Origin: Mesocentrotus franciscanus
Taxonomy: Eukaryota; Echinodermata; Echinoidea; Camarodonta; Strongylocentrotidae
Direction: 5' to 3'
NCBI GenBank assembly: GCA_037976565.1
Contig: CP137679.1
Coordinates: forward strand, 8,539,973-8,603,972
Length of the DNA: 64,000 nt
Positions 26,502-38,453 of this stretch are shown here, one piece after another; positions within the stretch are counted from its first letter, which is position 1, and each line of letters opens with the position of its first letter. Made by a program: the position numbers and the translations under genes. A model generated the notes under the pieces. It was given only the letters and a program-made list of their open reading frames with translations. It had not been told where the DNA came from and ran no database searches.

Positions 26502-26775
26502 GTGTCGTGGACAAGTGGATATGTCACCGGACTGTGGATCACAAGGTCCGCGGTTCAAGTCCCACCGCGGCACGATTGTCCTTTGGCAAGACATTGATCT
26601 ACATTTGCCACTCTCCACCCAGGTGTTAAATGGGTACCCGGTAGGATGCGAAAGGTAATGTGCTTAGAATAGCAAGTGTGCGCTTGTAAATATGACGCCT
26701 GGCTGGAATGCTCCCCAGGGAGTGGAGAATGTGCACACATTGTGTGCAGGTAAGCATGAATTCGATGACCGGGGT

Positions 26776-26824
<49 letters not shown>

Positions 26825-26909
26825 TGTAAAGCGCTGTAAAGCGCTTTGAGAGGGCCTTCTGTCCTAAAAAGCGCTATATAAGAACTAGCTATTATTATTA
26901 TTATTATTA
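26502..26909 (+). mobile_element. tRNA-derived SINE copy with an internal TA-repeat expansion
   Basis: This is the same family as the copy at 13573. The head starts GTGTCGTGGACAAGTGG, the B box is GGTTCAAGTCC, and the body matches closely (GGCAAGACATTGATCTACAT). A TA run of about 40 bp (26779-26822) interrupts the element after CCGGGGTAATAA. The GTAAAGCGCT motif is doubled directly after it. The 3' end is ATT repeats. Confidence 0.85.
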
Positions 26910-27178
26910 AGATACTGTGAGCCCTTGCCCCAAAGTTTTGTTTGTGCAAATGTTCAATTGACAAACACTTCAGGATAAAAAAACGATAACTAGGAATTGT
27001 AACAATATTTATTATAGCTTTTGCTTGCGACATAATGCACCGTGCTTTTTGTTCTGACATATTTTCCTAGGTTATTAGAACAATACATAATAATCGCTTA
27101 GGTTTGTAGAACCATAAACACACAAGTCAAAAGACATTTTTACAACATGTATGACCTTGGCCAACACTGTATTTTACC

Positions 27179-27722
27179 TTTGAAGTGACTCGGTAACATT
27201 GTTGAAGGTTAATGAAAAAAATTGCATAATTTTTGTATAAAATGTTACTTATTATATTCCTTCTACTGTACTAACACTCTGACAAGCAAAAAATCGTGAT
27301 TTTTTTTTCAAACCACAAAGATATCTATGGTTTTCTTTGAAGGCGTCACTGGTCAACACCCTCTAACAGTGATTAACAGTAAATTCTCCAAACCATTTTT
27401 GAATTTTCCCATCCGTTTTTACATCAAAAAAGACATTAAACAGGCTATTAAAAATCTTTCGACACTTAAATGTCTGGAATGGTATATAGAGCCAATTTAT
27501 TGCTTTGTGACGATTTACATTCACCTAAAATGTAATTAAATTGTTATAATATAGTTAGGAGAATTAAGGAATCGATCAGATCAGTTTTTCCCAATTTGTA
27601 TCATTAATAATGGTCCGTTTTCACTCAAATTTTCAGATTATCTTTAATTGTACATCTAGCATTGAAGTCACTACCTTAGCACCACTTTTTCTCATCTGAA
27701 CAATGTTACCAAGTCCCTTTAA
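27179..27722 (+). mobile_element. MITE, family B, about 544 bp
   Basis: The left end TGAAGTGACTCGGTAACATT is matched in inverse by the right end AATGTTACCAAGTCCCTTTA. The interior is AT-rich and non-coding. The terminal TTAAAGGGAC style resembles families A and C but the interior is unrelated. Confidence 0.65.
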
Positions 27723-28004
27723 CGAACAGGACGAATCCACCCACAGGCTACATTGGTATAAGATGACGACTGGAACCCTCACATTATGACATGTGGGCAA
27801 GGTTGTCTTGCGGGTTTAGAATGACAATGAGTTCTGAAATATGCGTTGCTACTGCAGAATGAGGAAATTAGCCTGCCAATCATCGTTATAAAACAATTAT
27901 CATGGATGAGAGTATAGTGATGAGGAGGTACCCGTCTAGGGTTCGATGGTTTGCATCGATTTGAGAGAGGTAATATGATCTCTTGGGGTCCGGGATTTTA
28001 GCGT

Positions 28005-28335
28005 GGCATTGAGGAGGAAGGAAGAGAGTGGAGAGCAGGTTCTGGAGAGAATGGGGGTTGGGGGTGAGTGATTGGAATTAAGGAATTTTGGAGCAGAGAA
28101 GGGGCGAAGGGAGGATATGGTCTGGAGTAGGGCGGCGATGGGAGGAGATGAGTGACGGAGGGGGGCTGGGGGATACGAATCATCGCATCTCAGCCTTGGA
28201 TGAAGGAGTAAAAAAAAAAGGTGGAAATAGGATGGTGGGGGTTAGGAGAGGACGGGGCTGAGAGATTGGGATTACGGGCTTGTAGCTAAGAGAGGGTGGA
28301 CTGGAGGAGGGCGGCCTGAGAGGGAAGGCTTCGGA
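28005..28335 (+). repeat. G/GA-rich purine tract (about 330 bp)
   Basis: The tract is strongly purine-rich on the + strand, with GGGGGTTGGGGG near 28050 and GGAGGGGGGCTGGGGG near 28156. G-quadruplex or triplex formation is plausible. Confidence 0.8.
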
Positions 28336-28764
28336 TTTGAAATATTTAAGGCCTTTGATGTCTTATCTTTCTCTCCTTGGAACGTTTTCTTTCTTTTTTC
28401 TTTTTTTAAACGTCAGAATAGGAAGGATTAAGAAATATTATCATTTCCAATATTGCGGATTGTTTAGGTATTTAGCTAGAAGGGCAGATTCTCAATACAA
28501 AGGGGACCTTTCAAGAACAACCCGCATTATTTGCCAATGCTGCAAACAGAGGAACTTCCTGGGGGTATCCTGCTGAATGGCATATGGTTGATGGCGACAC
28601 ATGGATGTAGCAGTGCAAACATTTTCGCAAATTTACTTTCTAATTGATGCACCGATATAAAATTCCGCCAATCTTATTCACGTTATTACATCAGCACATA
28701 CTATTTGTCCGGCATCAACAGACGATACGGAACGCTAAGTAAATTTTGAGTGGCGGGAACCTTT

Positions 28765-28832
28765 CCCTCCCTCCCCGACTCTCTCTCTCTCTCTCTCACC
28801 CTCTCTGTCGCTCTGTCTCTCAAGTTGTTTCT
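28765..28832 (+). repeat. CT microsatellite
   Basis: CTCTCTCTCTCT runs. A looser pyrimidine-rich stretch continues to about 29110. Confidence 0.85.
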
Positions 28833-29938
28833 GTTTTCTTTCTATCTACGGCTCAACGCTAACTTCTCTTTTACTCTTTTGATTCCCCTTTCTTCATCCT
28901 TTCTTCTTGTACTTTTCTTCTCCCCTGTTTCATCTGTCTTATACCCACATATGGCACACTTCGTGGTTAAACCTTCTCCCTCCCTTGCGCTTCCTTTATA
29001 TATCTCTTCTTGCCTATAAAGTTCTCTGTTATCCTTTCGTTATTCCCTTCTTTATCGTTCTTTCTTCTTGAACCCCATTTCGCTCCTCTTTGTCTATCTT
29101 TGTCTCCATCTTCCTCACTCACTTATATCGACGCCATACACAATCGTCCGCAGCGTGTTTCAATTTCAATATAAATATTACTTTTATGGCACCCGTTTCA
29201 AATTGCCGTCCTTGCAATTTACGAAGCAAAGATATCATTTCAGAGAGAGAACGGCAGCCGCTGCCGACAAAAGCGTGATACCGAGATAAATAGTGATGAG
29301 GACGGAAGTTGTTAAACTGTAACCTATACCACAGTCCTAATCGTTTCTGAAAAGGAATCGCGCTCTGGTTTAAAGGCGGTTTTGACAGGAATTTACTGAT
29401 CATAAATTAAGAGTTTAGGCTTTAGTACCCATGTGAAACTATTGATTAGCATGTCATTAAGAGGAAAATTGTCTCTAATCTCCCATCTCCCTGTAGTGAA
29501 ACATTTATACAGAGTAAAACAATGTCGGATTTTTGTATTTTTATTATTTTTTATAGTTTTTCCACAGAGTAGAATGATATCTACTGTGTGAAATTTTCAA
29601 GAAATTTAATGAAAACATGTGGATTAAATAATATCTTTCATTGTGTTTTGAAATCATCAAGTTTATATTTCAAAAGTAAGAAGTAAACTTTGCTGAAATC
29701 ACAAGCAACGAAGGTACTGCACAGGCAATATGGGTGCATGGGGCTACGCACAAACATAGCATCAGAATATGGTTCAAAGTGGTAATTTATCTCAATTAAT
29801 TTTAGTCATATTTGAAATATCAGAGCACTAAGAGAGCATTTGCTTCACGAAACATTGCCTCTGTATTCTTCTATATGGGTATAACAATAGAAAAGCTTAC
29901 AAAATATATGTCACCTTTAACCACATATCAACTGTCTC

Positions 29939-30427
29939 TTTAAAGGGAAAGTCTACCCTGATATTAACTTGGGTTTAATATTAAAAAAACATAATAATAT
30001 GAAAAACAGATCAGTGAATGTTTAAAATCTGCAAGTTCCAAAATTTATAATTTGGCAACTATGTGACATACCATCAGGCACCCCTCTCGTTTGCTCTGTA
30101 CTAAATAAACAAGTTTCCTTTTCTGTAAAGAAAACGTCTGTGATCCATTCACCTAAGGTATGATTATCGCTAATATGTATTTACACATCCCCTGGATGAA
30201 ATATCTATTATATAATGAACAACCGGGAAAATGAAATTTCTAAAATATTCATCGCAACTCGAAAGGTAGATGTGCTCGAAATTACGTCATATAGATGCCA
30301 CTTTGCTTTTGATCGGTTAAGAACTTTCTTATTGTTATCGGGTGTCCTCAAACATTAAGTGTTGTATTCTATTACATTTCAGCTTTTAATACAACCAAAT
30401 TTATATCAAGATTGACTTCCAATTTAG
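29939..30427 (+). mobile_element. MITE, family C, about 490 bp
   Basis: The left end (about 29941-29985, AAAGGGAAAGTCTACCCTGA) is matched in diverged inverse by 30386-30427 (ATCAAGATTGACTTCC...). The inverted ends are about 40 bp long. No ORF is worth keeping inside it. Confidence 0.6.
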
Positions 30428-31911
30428 GAAATCAAAAATTGTATGAGAGGGGCCTCTGGACTCATGTCTCCCTTTATCCTAACCCCAAATGCCCTTGCTC
30501 GATTTATGCGGTGAAAAGACAGGCCTACAAATGCTAATATTCTCTCGATCCACCTTATGAAGCGTGAAGAGTCAATTAGATTATCTCGCTTGTTACCGGT
30601 AGGATTGTTTTTCAACTGTCAACGATTAGAATTTTCGACGGGCCATGATCACGCACAGTAATTTCTGCATGAACGGAGATTAAGAAATCCTCGTCGCCCA
30701 AGCAGAAATTAAAGAAAAAGAAGGAAAACCTTACAAGGAAATCCCAGCAGAATCGTCTGCTCAAGACGGATATAGGCCTATAACAACCAAGCGATACGGA
30801 TTGGATTCTATTAAGTGTGTTTCTGTTGTAGATGCAAATTAAAACAACGCATTGATACATTGGTAATCCGTAGCTAACTAACTGGAAGCAGACAAAGAGC
30901 ATAATAGTTTGGATGATCTGTGGTAGGTTTTGAAACTTTTAGAAAGAGTTGTAGGATTTAAGTGAGAAAATTGAAGAAAGTTATTTGCAGAAGATAAAAC
31001 AATATAACATAGAATTGTCTCATATCGGGCAAGTGAAGACAAGGAAATAATAAAAGAGCATGAAATTAAAAGATTGACCCTCTTGTATAAGTATGCAATA
31101 CAACAAATGACAGACTTCTCCTGAGATTTCCATGTAACAGGATAAGTCTCATTGAGGAAGAAAGGGGTAAATTATGAAAATCATTTGGGAAATTTATAAG
31201 GCCCATGTTTATTGGAATACAAGTTTAAAAATTGGTCCGAAAAGGAAAAGATATAACATGGACGACAATCTTGCTTTCGTTATAAATTTAGTGACCAGAC
31301 ATGCCATATGTGTTCAATTTTTGATCCCTTTTCATTATTTCAATTTTTAATACATAATCATTAGATATTCATGCACAGTTGTTATTTTTTTCATGAAAAG
31401 AGGGATATCTTAGCTTTTTCTTTGTGAAAGCAATTTTACGAAAGCCAATTGCTTCGGGCGAGATAAATAGAATTCAAGGTCAGAAAAACCTTTATTTTCT
31501 TTTTACAGATTTTATAACAAAGTAACATTATTGTAAGCGGAGACTGAGCTGCCATCACATTCATGCAGCTTGTCAATTATAAAATAGATGCTTAATACTT
31601 TCAATTTGCCGTAAAAGAGAGTATAATACAGATATAACGCAAGGACATTATTTTGTATCATTCCCTGGCCCAGTTTTATGCGAATGAAGCTGTTTTCCAG
31701 TTACAGTGCGGATTTGATGGCGTTACCGTTTTAGTCATCAACCGTCATCATTATTTAAAATTTGAGGCAGGCGTAGACCGAGGCGTGAAACGTTACCGAC
31801 TAATTTATCTCTGGAAACATCCACAGGATGTCAGAAAAGCTGGAATTCAGGGTTATATCAATATCAATAACGGAGTTTATAGCGAAGCGAGTTAAAGTGC
31901 GTGATTGAAAC
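30428..31911. other. No gene seen
   Basis: AT-rich at first, becoming CG-richer after about 31650. An 80-codon + strand frame at 31653-31895 is unrecognised. Confidence 0.4.
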
Positions 31912-32043
31912 ATGGCCGCAACAGCTCCGGGCCGTGCCAGCAAGGCGAGCAAACGCGCAGACAAACTGGGAATGAGCCTCGTCTATTTTTTTGTTTCCGC
32001 GGTAAAGTCATGCGCAGCTTCTCGCTCTGGGGTTAATGAGTAG
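31912..32043 (+). CDS. Small ORF (43 aa) in a CpG-richer patch; possible first coding exon, unproven
   Basis: The ATG at 31912 has a good Kozak context (A at -3, G at +4) and opens a 43-codon frame beginning MAATAPGRASKASKRADKLG and ending in TAG. The first half is basic and rich in Ala, Ser and Lys; a short hydrophobic run (LVYFFVSAV) follows. A donor-like GTAAAG follows codon 30, so this could be a first exon that splices onward, but no partner exon was found. The patch at about 31890-32130 is richer in CG than its neighbourhood. I do not recognise the protein. Chance occurrence is quite possible. Confidence 0.2.
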   Translation: MAATAPGRASKASKRADKLGMSLVYFFVSAVKSCAASRSGVNE

Positions 32044-32387
32044 GCGAAAGGGTGACATGGTGATCCAGACAAATGGCCGGGATCATGAGAAATCGCAGAT
32101 TAGAAGCTAACATTTCAGACCGGAATATGACTGAAGGGTGTTCAAAATAGTCATTCATTTGGTATCTCTTCCAGTGTGAGCTGACGGTTTATCTAAAGAG
32201 ACAGTTGATTATGGTAAATGTGAAAGGACTAATCAGAATTCTTATTGTTTATTCCCATGTATGTGTTTTCATACAACAGTAGTAATGATATATGCAATTT
32301 ATTGTTTTTGAAACACTCTCCTACTAACACATTTTGCAACTTCTAAACGAATTGTTTTGCTACATTTCCATGTCCCTAACATCCTTG

Positions 32388-32725
32388 CCCCTACTCTCTC
32401 TCTCTCTTTAGTTGTCTATTATAATCTCTCTCTATTCCCCTCTCTATCTCTATCGATGTCTCTATCATTTTCTCCCCTTTTCTACCCCCTACCACATCTA
32501 CTCTTTTTCCTACATCGTTTTTGTTTTCTCTCTTTTTGTAAATGGTCTCACTAATTGTTAACAGGCATTTGGTACATCGCATCGCTTCATTACTTTTTAT
32601 GTCATGCCATTTCTCTCTCTCTCTCTCTCTCTCGATTTCACTCAGTCTCTGACTCTATCACTTATTCTATATGTGCCTCCCCATACATCCCCCCTCTCTC
32701 TCTCTCTCTCACTCTCTCTCCATAT
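32388..32725 (+). repeat. Cluster of CT tracts
   Basis: Three pyrimidine runs (about 32391-32530, 32610-32635 and 32690-32725) are separated by mixed sequence. Confidence 0.8.
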
Positions 32726-34922
32726 CTCGATCTTATCGTCGTAGCACCTAATGGGAAAATGACTCCATCCTTGCTCTATGTTGTAATTGAAGCGCGTCGC
32801 TTATGACTAAACTACAACCCAATTACATTCACTGCTGAAGACGGGTAATAGAGTTTGTGATATAAACGAGATGGGGAAATTTCGATACGAGACACGTGTG
32901 ATGAGGAAGTGAGTTATAATAAGATAAAGCCAACGCCAAAAACACCCCTCCAAAAATAAACGGCATCGTTTCCATTAATTATTTGAAGCTAGACGTCAAA
33001 AGATAATCGAAAATCGTTTGTCCATAATTGCTTATTCTCTTATCGCTAGTTATGACGTGTTGGACCTTCCACAGAAAATTTGGGACAATTTACAACTTTA
33101 AGCATACGTTTTTGCATTAATGTACCAAAACACTAAAGAGCGATACAAGCAATCGACATGGTTTATTATTATCATTTGAATCTCGGTTTAAAAGACAGAC
33201 GAATTTATTTTTCCAATAAATGCTTTTTCATTCCTTCTTGTTCTGGCAACGTTTCATAGCGTATTCATGCTCAACGAGAAAAAATTGGGGCCGGGGTACT
33301 AGACTTTGAATAACGTATTGTGCGTTAATGTGTCGGGATAAGATTAGATGGCCTCGAAAAGGACAAGAGTGTCAGTCGGGATTTATTTCGAATATCCTTA
33401 TTGTTTTATAATTGATATCATTAGAATATGTTGTGATGATAGCATTAATAAACACTATCACCCACACGGAAAACATTTTGTACTCAAGGGCATGTTACAT
33501 GGCCGTGAAGCTGAACCAAGCGTACATAATTGACTATGTGAATCACAATCTGTTTAGTCCATCGCACACTTTACGATCCTCTTGCGTTTCGATTTTCGGA
33601 GATTAAAAATTAGACTAGAAATCTAAACAAACATCATCTACCCGATATAGGTTCCAAATAAAGACAAGCATACTAACATCCGGAACTGTATGCAATTTTA
33701 AGCCTACTAGTCCGAATAAAAGCCGAATCGGCTTCCAGTCGCAGACAATCGCACTACTAGTCTGATGTCACTAAGATTTTGTGTCGATTTAGCTTTTTCT
33801 CCTCAAAGGAAACTTGAATTTTAGCTAAAAATCCTTGACATTTAGAGTTTTATTAATCATATTAATATCCAGATCATCGATCATTAAAATGTAATATGCA
33901 TCATATCAATTGCTGTTGCACATTGTTTCAAAATCGGATCGTAATCAGATCGTATAGTGTGCGATGGGCTGTAGACGTGGAACAAGGTCATGATGACGTC
34001 TACATACTCGAGTATAAAAAGAAGAGGGAAAAAAGGGTGATACGAATTGAAAAAGAAAATGCAGACGAAATGTATTTCATATTAGATATATCAGACCGAC
34101 ACAAATAATTCATCTTTCAATTGCAAAGGAAATGTTTATACTCTTTTGAATGTGAGGATTGAACACAGAGGAGAAAAGAAAACGCATGTAGTGAATATTG
34201 TATGAGTTTGAAACGATTTGTTGGATTGAGACCAATATAGCTTTTAAACAGGATACGGATATTCTTTTTTCCACCTCTTAAACCATTATGGTAAACTTTT
34301 ATCCGGGAACATTTAAACCGGGGTACATAAAATGATAAGTGGTTCTTATTTTTAGCATGATGCGCGCTGCCTTCCTTTTGTCCCAATCAATTTGAGAAAA
34401 AAAACAAGTATTTACGGCTTCTAGTTATTTAGGAAAGTTGGCAAAAAGTGTTTTCTCGTTCGGGGTCTATTTAATTTCATATTTTGTATATTTATCATTT
34501 TATGATTGAAAATGATATATAGAACTACAAGAATGCGAAGTATATTGTAAACGCCATTCGTAAACGAAGAACCTATTATGAAGAAATACTGACCACTTTA
34601 AGATGCATTGCAATGACCAAGTAAAACAAAGAGCCTTTATAACACTGCATTACGAGTAACATTGTGTATAAATCATAATAAGAAATTGTAATGTCTGGCC
34701 TGAATAGCGAGTATCGAGCGAGGCGACTTTTTTCTTCTTACGATCCTAATGAATTTGTCCTTCTATCTCCAGCCTGGATATGTCCCGACCCTCTTCAGAA
34801 ATGTAGGAAATTGATATCAATAAATATAATGATGTTTGCTTCTCGAGAACACGGTAAAAGTAAACGTTCTTGGCCGACATTGAGTGTGCTCTCGAAATAT
34901 CTTAGAAAGTGCTTGAGGGATT
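32726..34922. other. No gene seen
   Basis: AT-rich DNA with short unrecognised ORFs only. A 7 bp inverted repeat AAGCCGA/TCGGCTT lies near 33719. Confidence 0.45.
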
Positions 34923-36005
34923 AGTCTATCTCTCATTGCCTATCTTTCGCTGTCTCTCTCCCTCTCTGTCTTTCCCTCTCCTTTTCTCCCCCTCTCCCCC
35001 TCTCTCTCTACAATACACACACACACCCACACACCCACACACACGCACACACACTTACGGGTAATAAATATGATCTCATCTATATTAGATAGATGCCCTT
35101 CTCTCTCTTTCCCGCTCTCACTTTCTCTTCCCATATCCCTCTCTCTGAATCTTCATCTCCCTATATATATATATATATATATATATCTTTCTCTCTCTCT
35201 CTCTCTCTCTCCTTTTCCCTCTCTCTCTCTCCTACCCCTCTCTCTCTCTCTCTCTCTCTCACTATCCTTCCTTCCTTCCGTCCCCTCCCCGCACTCACTG
35301 TCCCTGTTTTTCTTAAACAGATCAATATGTTCACATCTACATTAGATAGCGTACTTTGTAAACTCCCTGTAAAGTCTCTCTCTCTCTCTCTCTCTCTCTC
35401 GCTTCATAACCCCATTCTCTCCCTCTCTCATTGTTTTTTCTCTCTCTCTAGCTGCATAACCTTACTCTGTTTTTCTGTCTCCGTCTTACTGTCTGTCTTT
35501 CCAAATTGCTATGTCCCCATCTACTTTAGACATCTCAATGCGGTATAATCTTCGTTCTCTCTCTGTAATTTTCTCTCTATATATATTTAAAAAACAAATT
35601 TCTTTAACTCTTCCCCTTTCTTTTAATATCTCTGACTGTATCTCTTAAATAGAGAAAAAAATGTTAATTTCTCATCTACCTTAGTAAAACATTTGTTAAT
35701 TATTCGATCTTTCCTTCTCTCTATCAATTCTGTTAATTCCTGTCCCATCTTATCTATATATCCCTATACCTGTACAAATATTTCTTTCTTTCTGTTCTCC
35801 TCTGTCTCTCTCTGTCTCTGTATCTGTCTCTCTCCCCCTTTCGCCCCCCTCTCTCTTTCACCCTTATTCTTTGGCGTTCACAATCTCTCTCTCTCATTCC
35901 CACTCTGAGGGTGTGTGTGCGTGTGTATGTGTGTGTTTATTTCGCTCTGTCTGCCTGTCTCTTCCAATTTGCCTTCTTCTCTTCTTTCCTCCATCACGTT
36001 TGTGC
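34923..36005 (+). repeat. Large composite CT/CA/TA simple-repeat cluster (about 1.1 kb)
   Basis: It contains successive CT runs, a CA run (about 35010-35053), a TA run (35163-35186), CT runs again (35187-35270 and 35375-35400) and looser C/T-rich DNA, ending with a GTGT run (35910-35937). Blocks containing AGATC, ATAGA or CTACATTAGA-like sequence recur between CT runs (35080, 35335, 35520, 35670), suggesting an old ~200 bp array. Frames across it are artefacts. Confidence 0.8.
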
Positions 36006-37962
36006 TCTCACTGTCTTTCACACCCCGCAGTTGTAATCAATGTTGTCTGAAATATTTGAAGGGATCCTAAAGCAGCTTGCACGCAGAGACGTTTACATGA
36101 TTAAGTACATTTGCTCAAGTGATGACCACGGACTTCGCGCCCTAATATTTACTTTTAACTGCCGTCTGCCTAACATTAAAGGAATCGCGGCGCAAAATCG
36201 GTCCTTACGCGCATTTTCTTAAAGATCAATTAACACGATCTAAAAACAGACGGTAATTGCTCGGATTTGCTCTAAAATCACGCCTATTGATTATACCGAT
36301 CTAAGCTCAGAGAGAGAGAGAGAGATTTAGAACATGTTTACTTCCAAAAAACTATAGAACTGTTGTGAACAAATGAAAATTAGAGCATGCTTTTCGGACT
36401 TACTCTATATAAAGCTTAAGTTTTTGAGTGTTCAGCTCGAACAAACTTCAATAATCTTGATGACGGTTCTCTTATTCATCACTTCATATTCCACAGGCAC
36501 AGCTTCAGGGTAATATAACTCGAAATCAATAACAATTGTTGGTCTATTCCTTCAAACTTTACCCCCCCCCCCTCCAACAAAAAAGGGAATGATGGTTTGT
36601 GTGTAGCCATGAAGGATATTTCTCTTGACATTAAGCTAAATTTGTCTCTCTCTGCCGACAATATAGATGTATATGGAAGTCATTGCTTTAGAGTATGTCA
36701 GGAAAATGTACGTGATGAAAGATTAGAACAGTTTGAAACATAACACAGGTTTTTCGACAAGGATAAACAAACATGATGTCAATACTGCCTTTGAAAATAA
36801 CAATCTCTTGCCATTAAAACGTCTAGGCCCAACAGATATGACCGTATCAATGATGTTCCTCGCGTCATTACTGACATATTTATGTACTCAAACTGTGTTT
36901 TACGTTAACAATTAGATTAGACAGACATTCAGTAGTCTGTTTAAACATTGGTCAACCTCACAACAATGAATGCGTTATTAAAAAAATGTAGGATTGAGAT
37001 TCCCTGGTAGTTTTCTTTTCGAAATATCTGTCTTTCTAACGGGTTAATACATTGATTCTCAAATATCTTTATTCTTTCAAACACCTGTTGTTTCCTCTAT
37101 TCAGGTTTTGAGAGTATAGCTTTTTGTCTATTCATTTACAAAACCAGAATTTGTCACTGTTTGTATCCACTTATATTTTATTTGAATGGGGAAACTTGAT
37201 GACACACGCAGGTTCTTTTTTTATCCATTTGGTGAAAAAGGATGAATCCTTTAAACAACTGTCTACCTCTTCCGGTGTTGCAATATTTATTTTGGATTCG
37301 TTTACCAAATGAGAATTATCCGCTTGGGATTTCCAAAACCATACTTCAACCTAAAATGTTGACATTTCTTCCCAATAATTAATTGCGGTGAAGTCGGTTA
37401 GCCGATGTTATTTTCGACCGAAAAGAGAACTGAAATGTTAGACTCTGGAGCAAATGAAAACTGAAAACTTTGCTTTTTCGAAAATCATTTACAAGATTTA
37501 AATGGGACAAAATGTGTGAATTCATAGGCTATATTAAGACATAGACGCAAGTTATAGTTTTACCGTTTGTTTGTTTCGTTTCTGTACTATTTTAGCCATA
37601 AAATATTTATAATTTGTTGCTTTTAAACATAGAATGTTTATATATAACTGGCTTCATTTGGTTTTTCCTATATATTTTGATCCAACAATGAGATATAATT
37701 TGTAAGCTTTCATATGAAGTGAATTGTCCACGAAATAGCTTCAACGTTTTTTGTCTGTGTGTGTGTCAAGTACAGCTTCGGGAAAATTGTGATCTGCTCA
37801 ATATTCCGTGCTTGAAAACATTGAATCATCGAATCAAATCAATTTAGATCAAATCAGATTTCTTGATTTTCAATATTTGGCAGATTTCTCCTCTACTTAT
37901 TTACCTGTTAACACTTCTAGCCTCTACCATCAATGAAGGGAATCACTTTTCTCACCATGCAT
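36006..37962. other. No confident gene; exon-like frame at the start
   Basis: A 60-codon frame (36040-36222) follows a strong pyrimidine-CCGCAG acceptor-like site and is described as a finding. The remainder is AT-rich with nothing supported. Confidence 0.4.
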
Positions 37963-38119
37963 GGGCCCGTCGTATAAAGAGCTTCGATTGATCACAACTT
38001 ACTTGAGATTGATATCAATCGCAACTATGTACATAAGAGATAGGAGACTGCAAACTTGCGATTGAAAGGAGGACTTGAGATAGATTCGGATCAACCGCAA
38101 CTCTTTATAAGACGGGCCC
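37963..38119. mobile_element. Small foldback MITE, family D copy 2
   Basis: The ends are GGGCCCGTCGTATAAAGAGC and ACTCTTTATAAGACGGGCCC. The interior shares ATGTACATAAGAGATAGGAG with copy 1 in inverse orientation. It is about 157 bp and would form a long hairpin if transcribed. Confidence 0.8.
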
Positions 38120-38158
38120 CATATCTCTTAAAAACACTCGACATAAGGCGGTAAACTG

Positions 38159-38207
38159 ATTATTATTATTATCATCATCATCATTATCATTATTATTATT
38201 GTTATTT
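38159..38207 (+). repeat. ATT/ATC triplet repeat
   Basis: ATTATTATT then ATCATCATC then ATTATT. It may be a decayed retroelement tail. Confidence 0.8.
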
Positions 38208-38310
38208 TAACCAAAGCAGTAAACTCTAATTAGATAAGCACAGATCACTTCAAGTTGTTTCTGAATCTTACAGCACAAAAAAACAAAAAATGATTATGCA
38301 CAATCATGAC

Positions 38311-38453
38311 ATGGCAATTTTTGAGGTAGTAACGTCCTTTTTACTGCCGTAACACTGCCGTACAAAGAACAGGGTACTAACTGTAAGTAAGTTGGCAATT
38401 TCTTTTAGCGCAGTAACGTCCTTTCTACAGCCGTAACACTACCGTACATAGAA
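38311..38453 (+). repeat. Tandem duplication of about 81 bp
   Basis: Two copies share TGGCAATTT, AGTAACGTCCTTT and CCGTAACACT.CCGTACA blocks (38311-38369 and 38392-38453) with a few substitutions. Confidence 0.75.
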
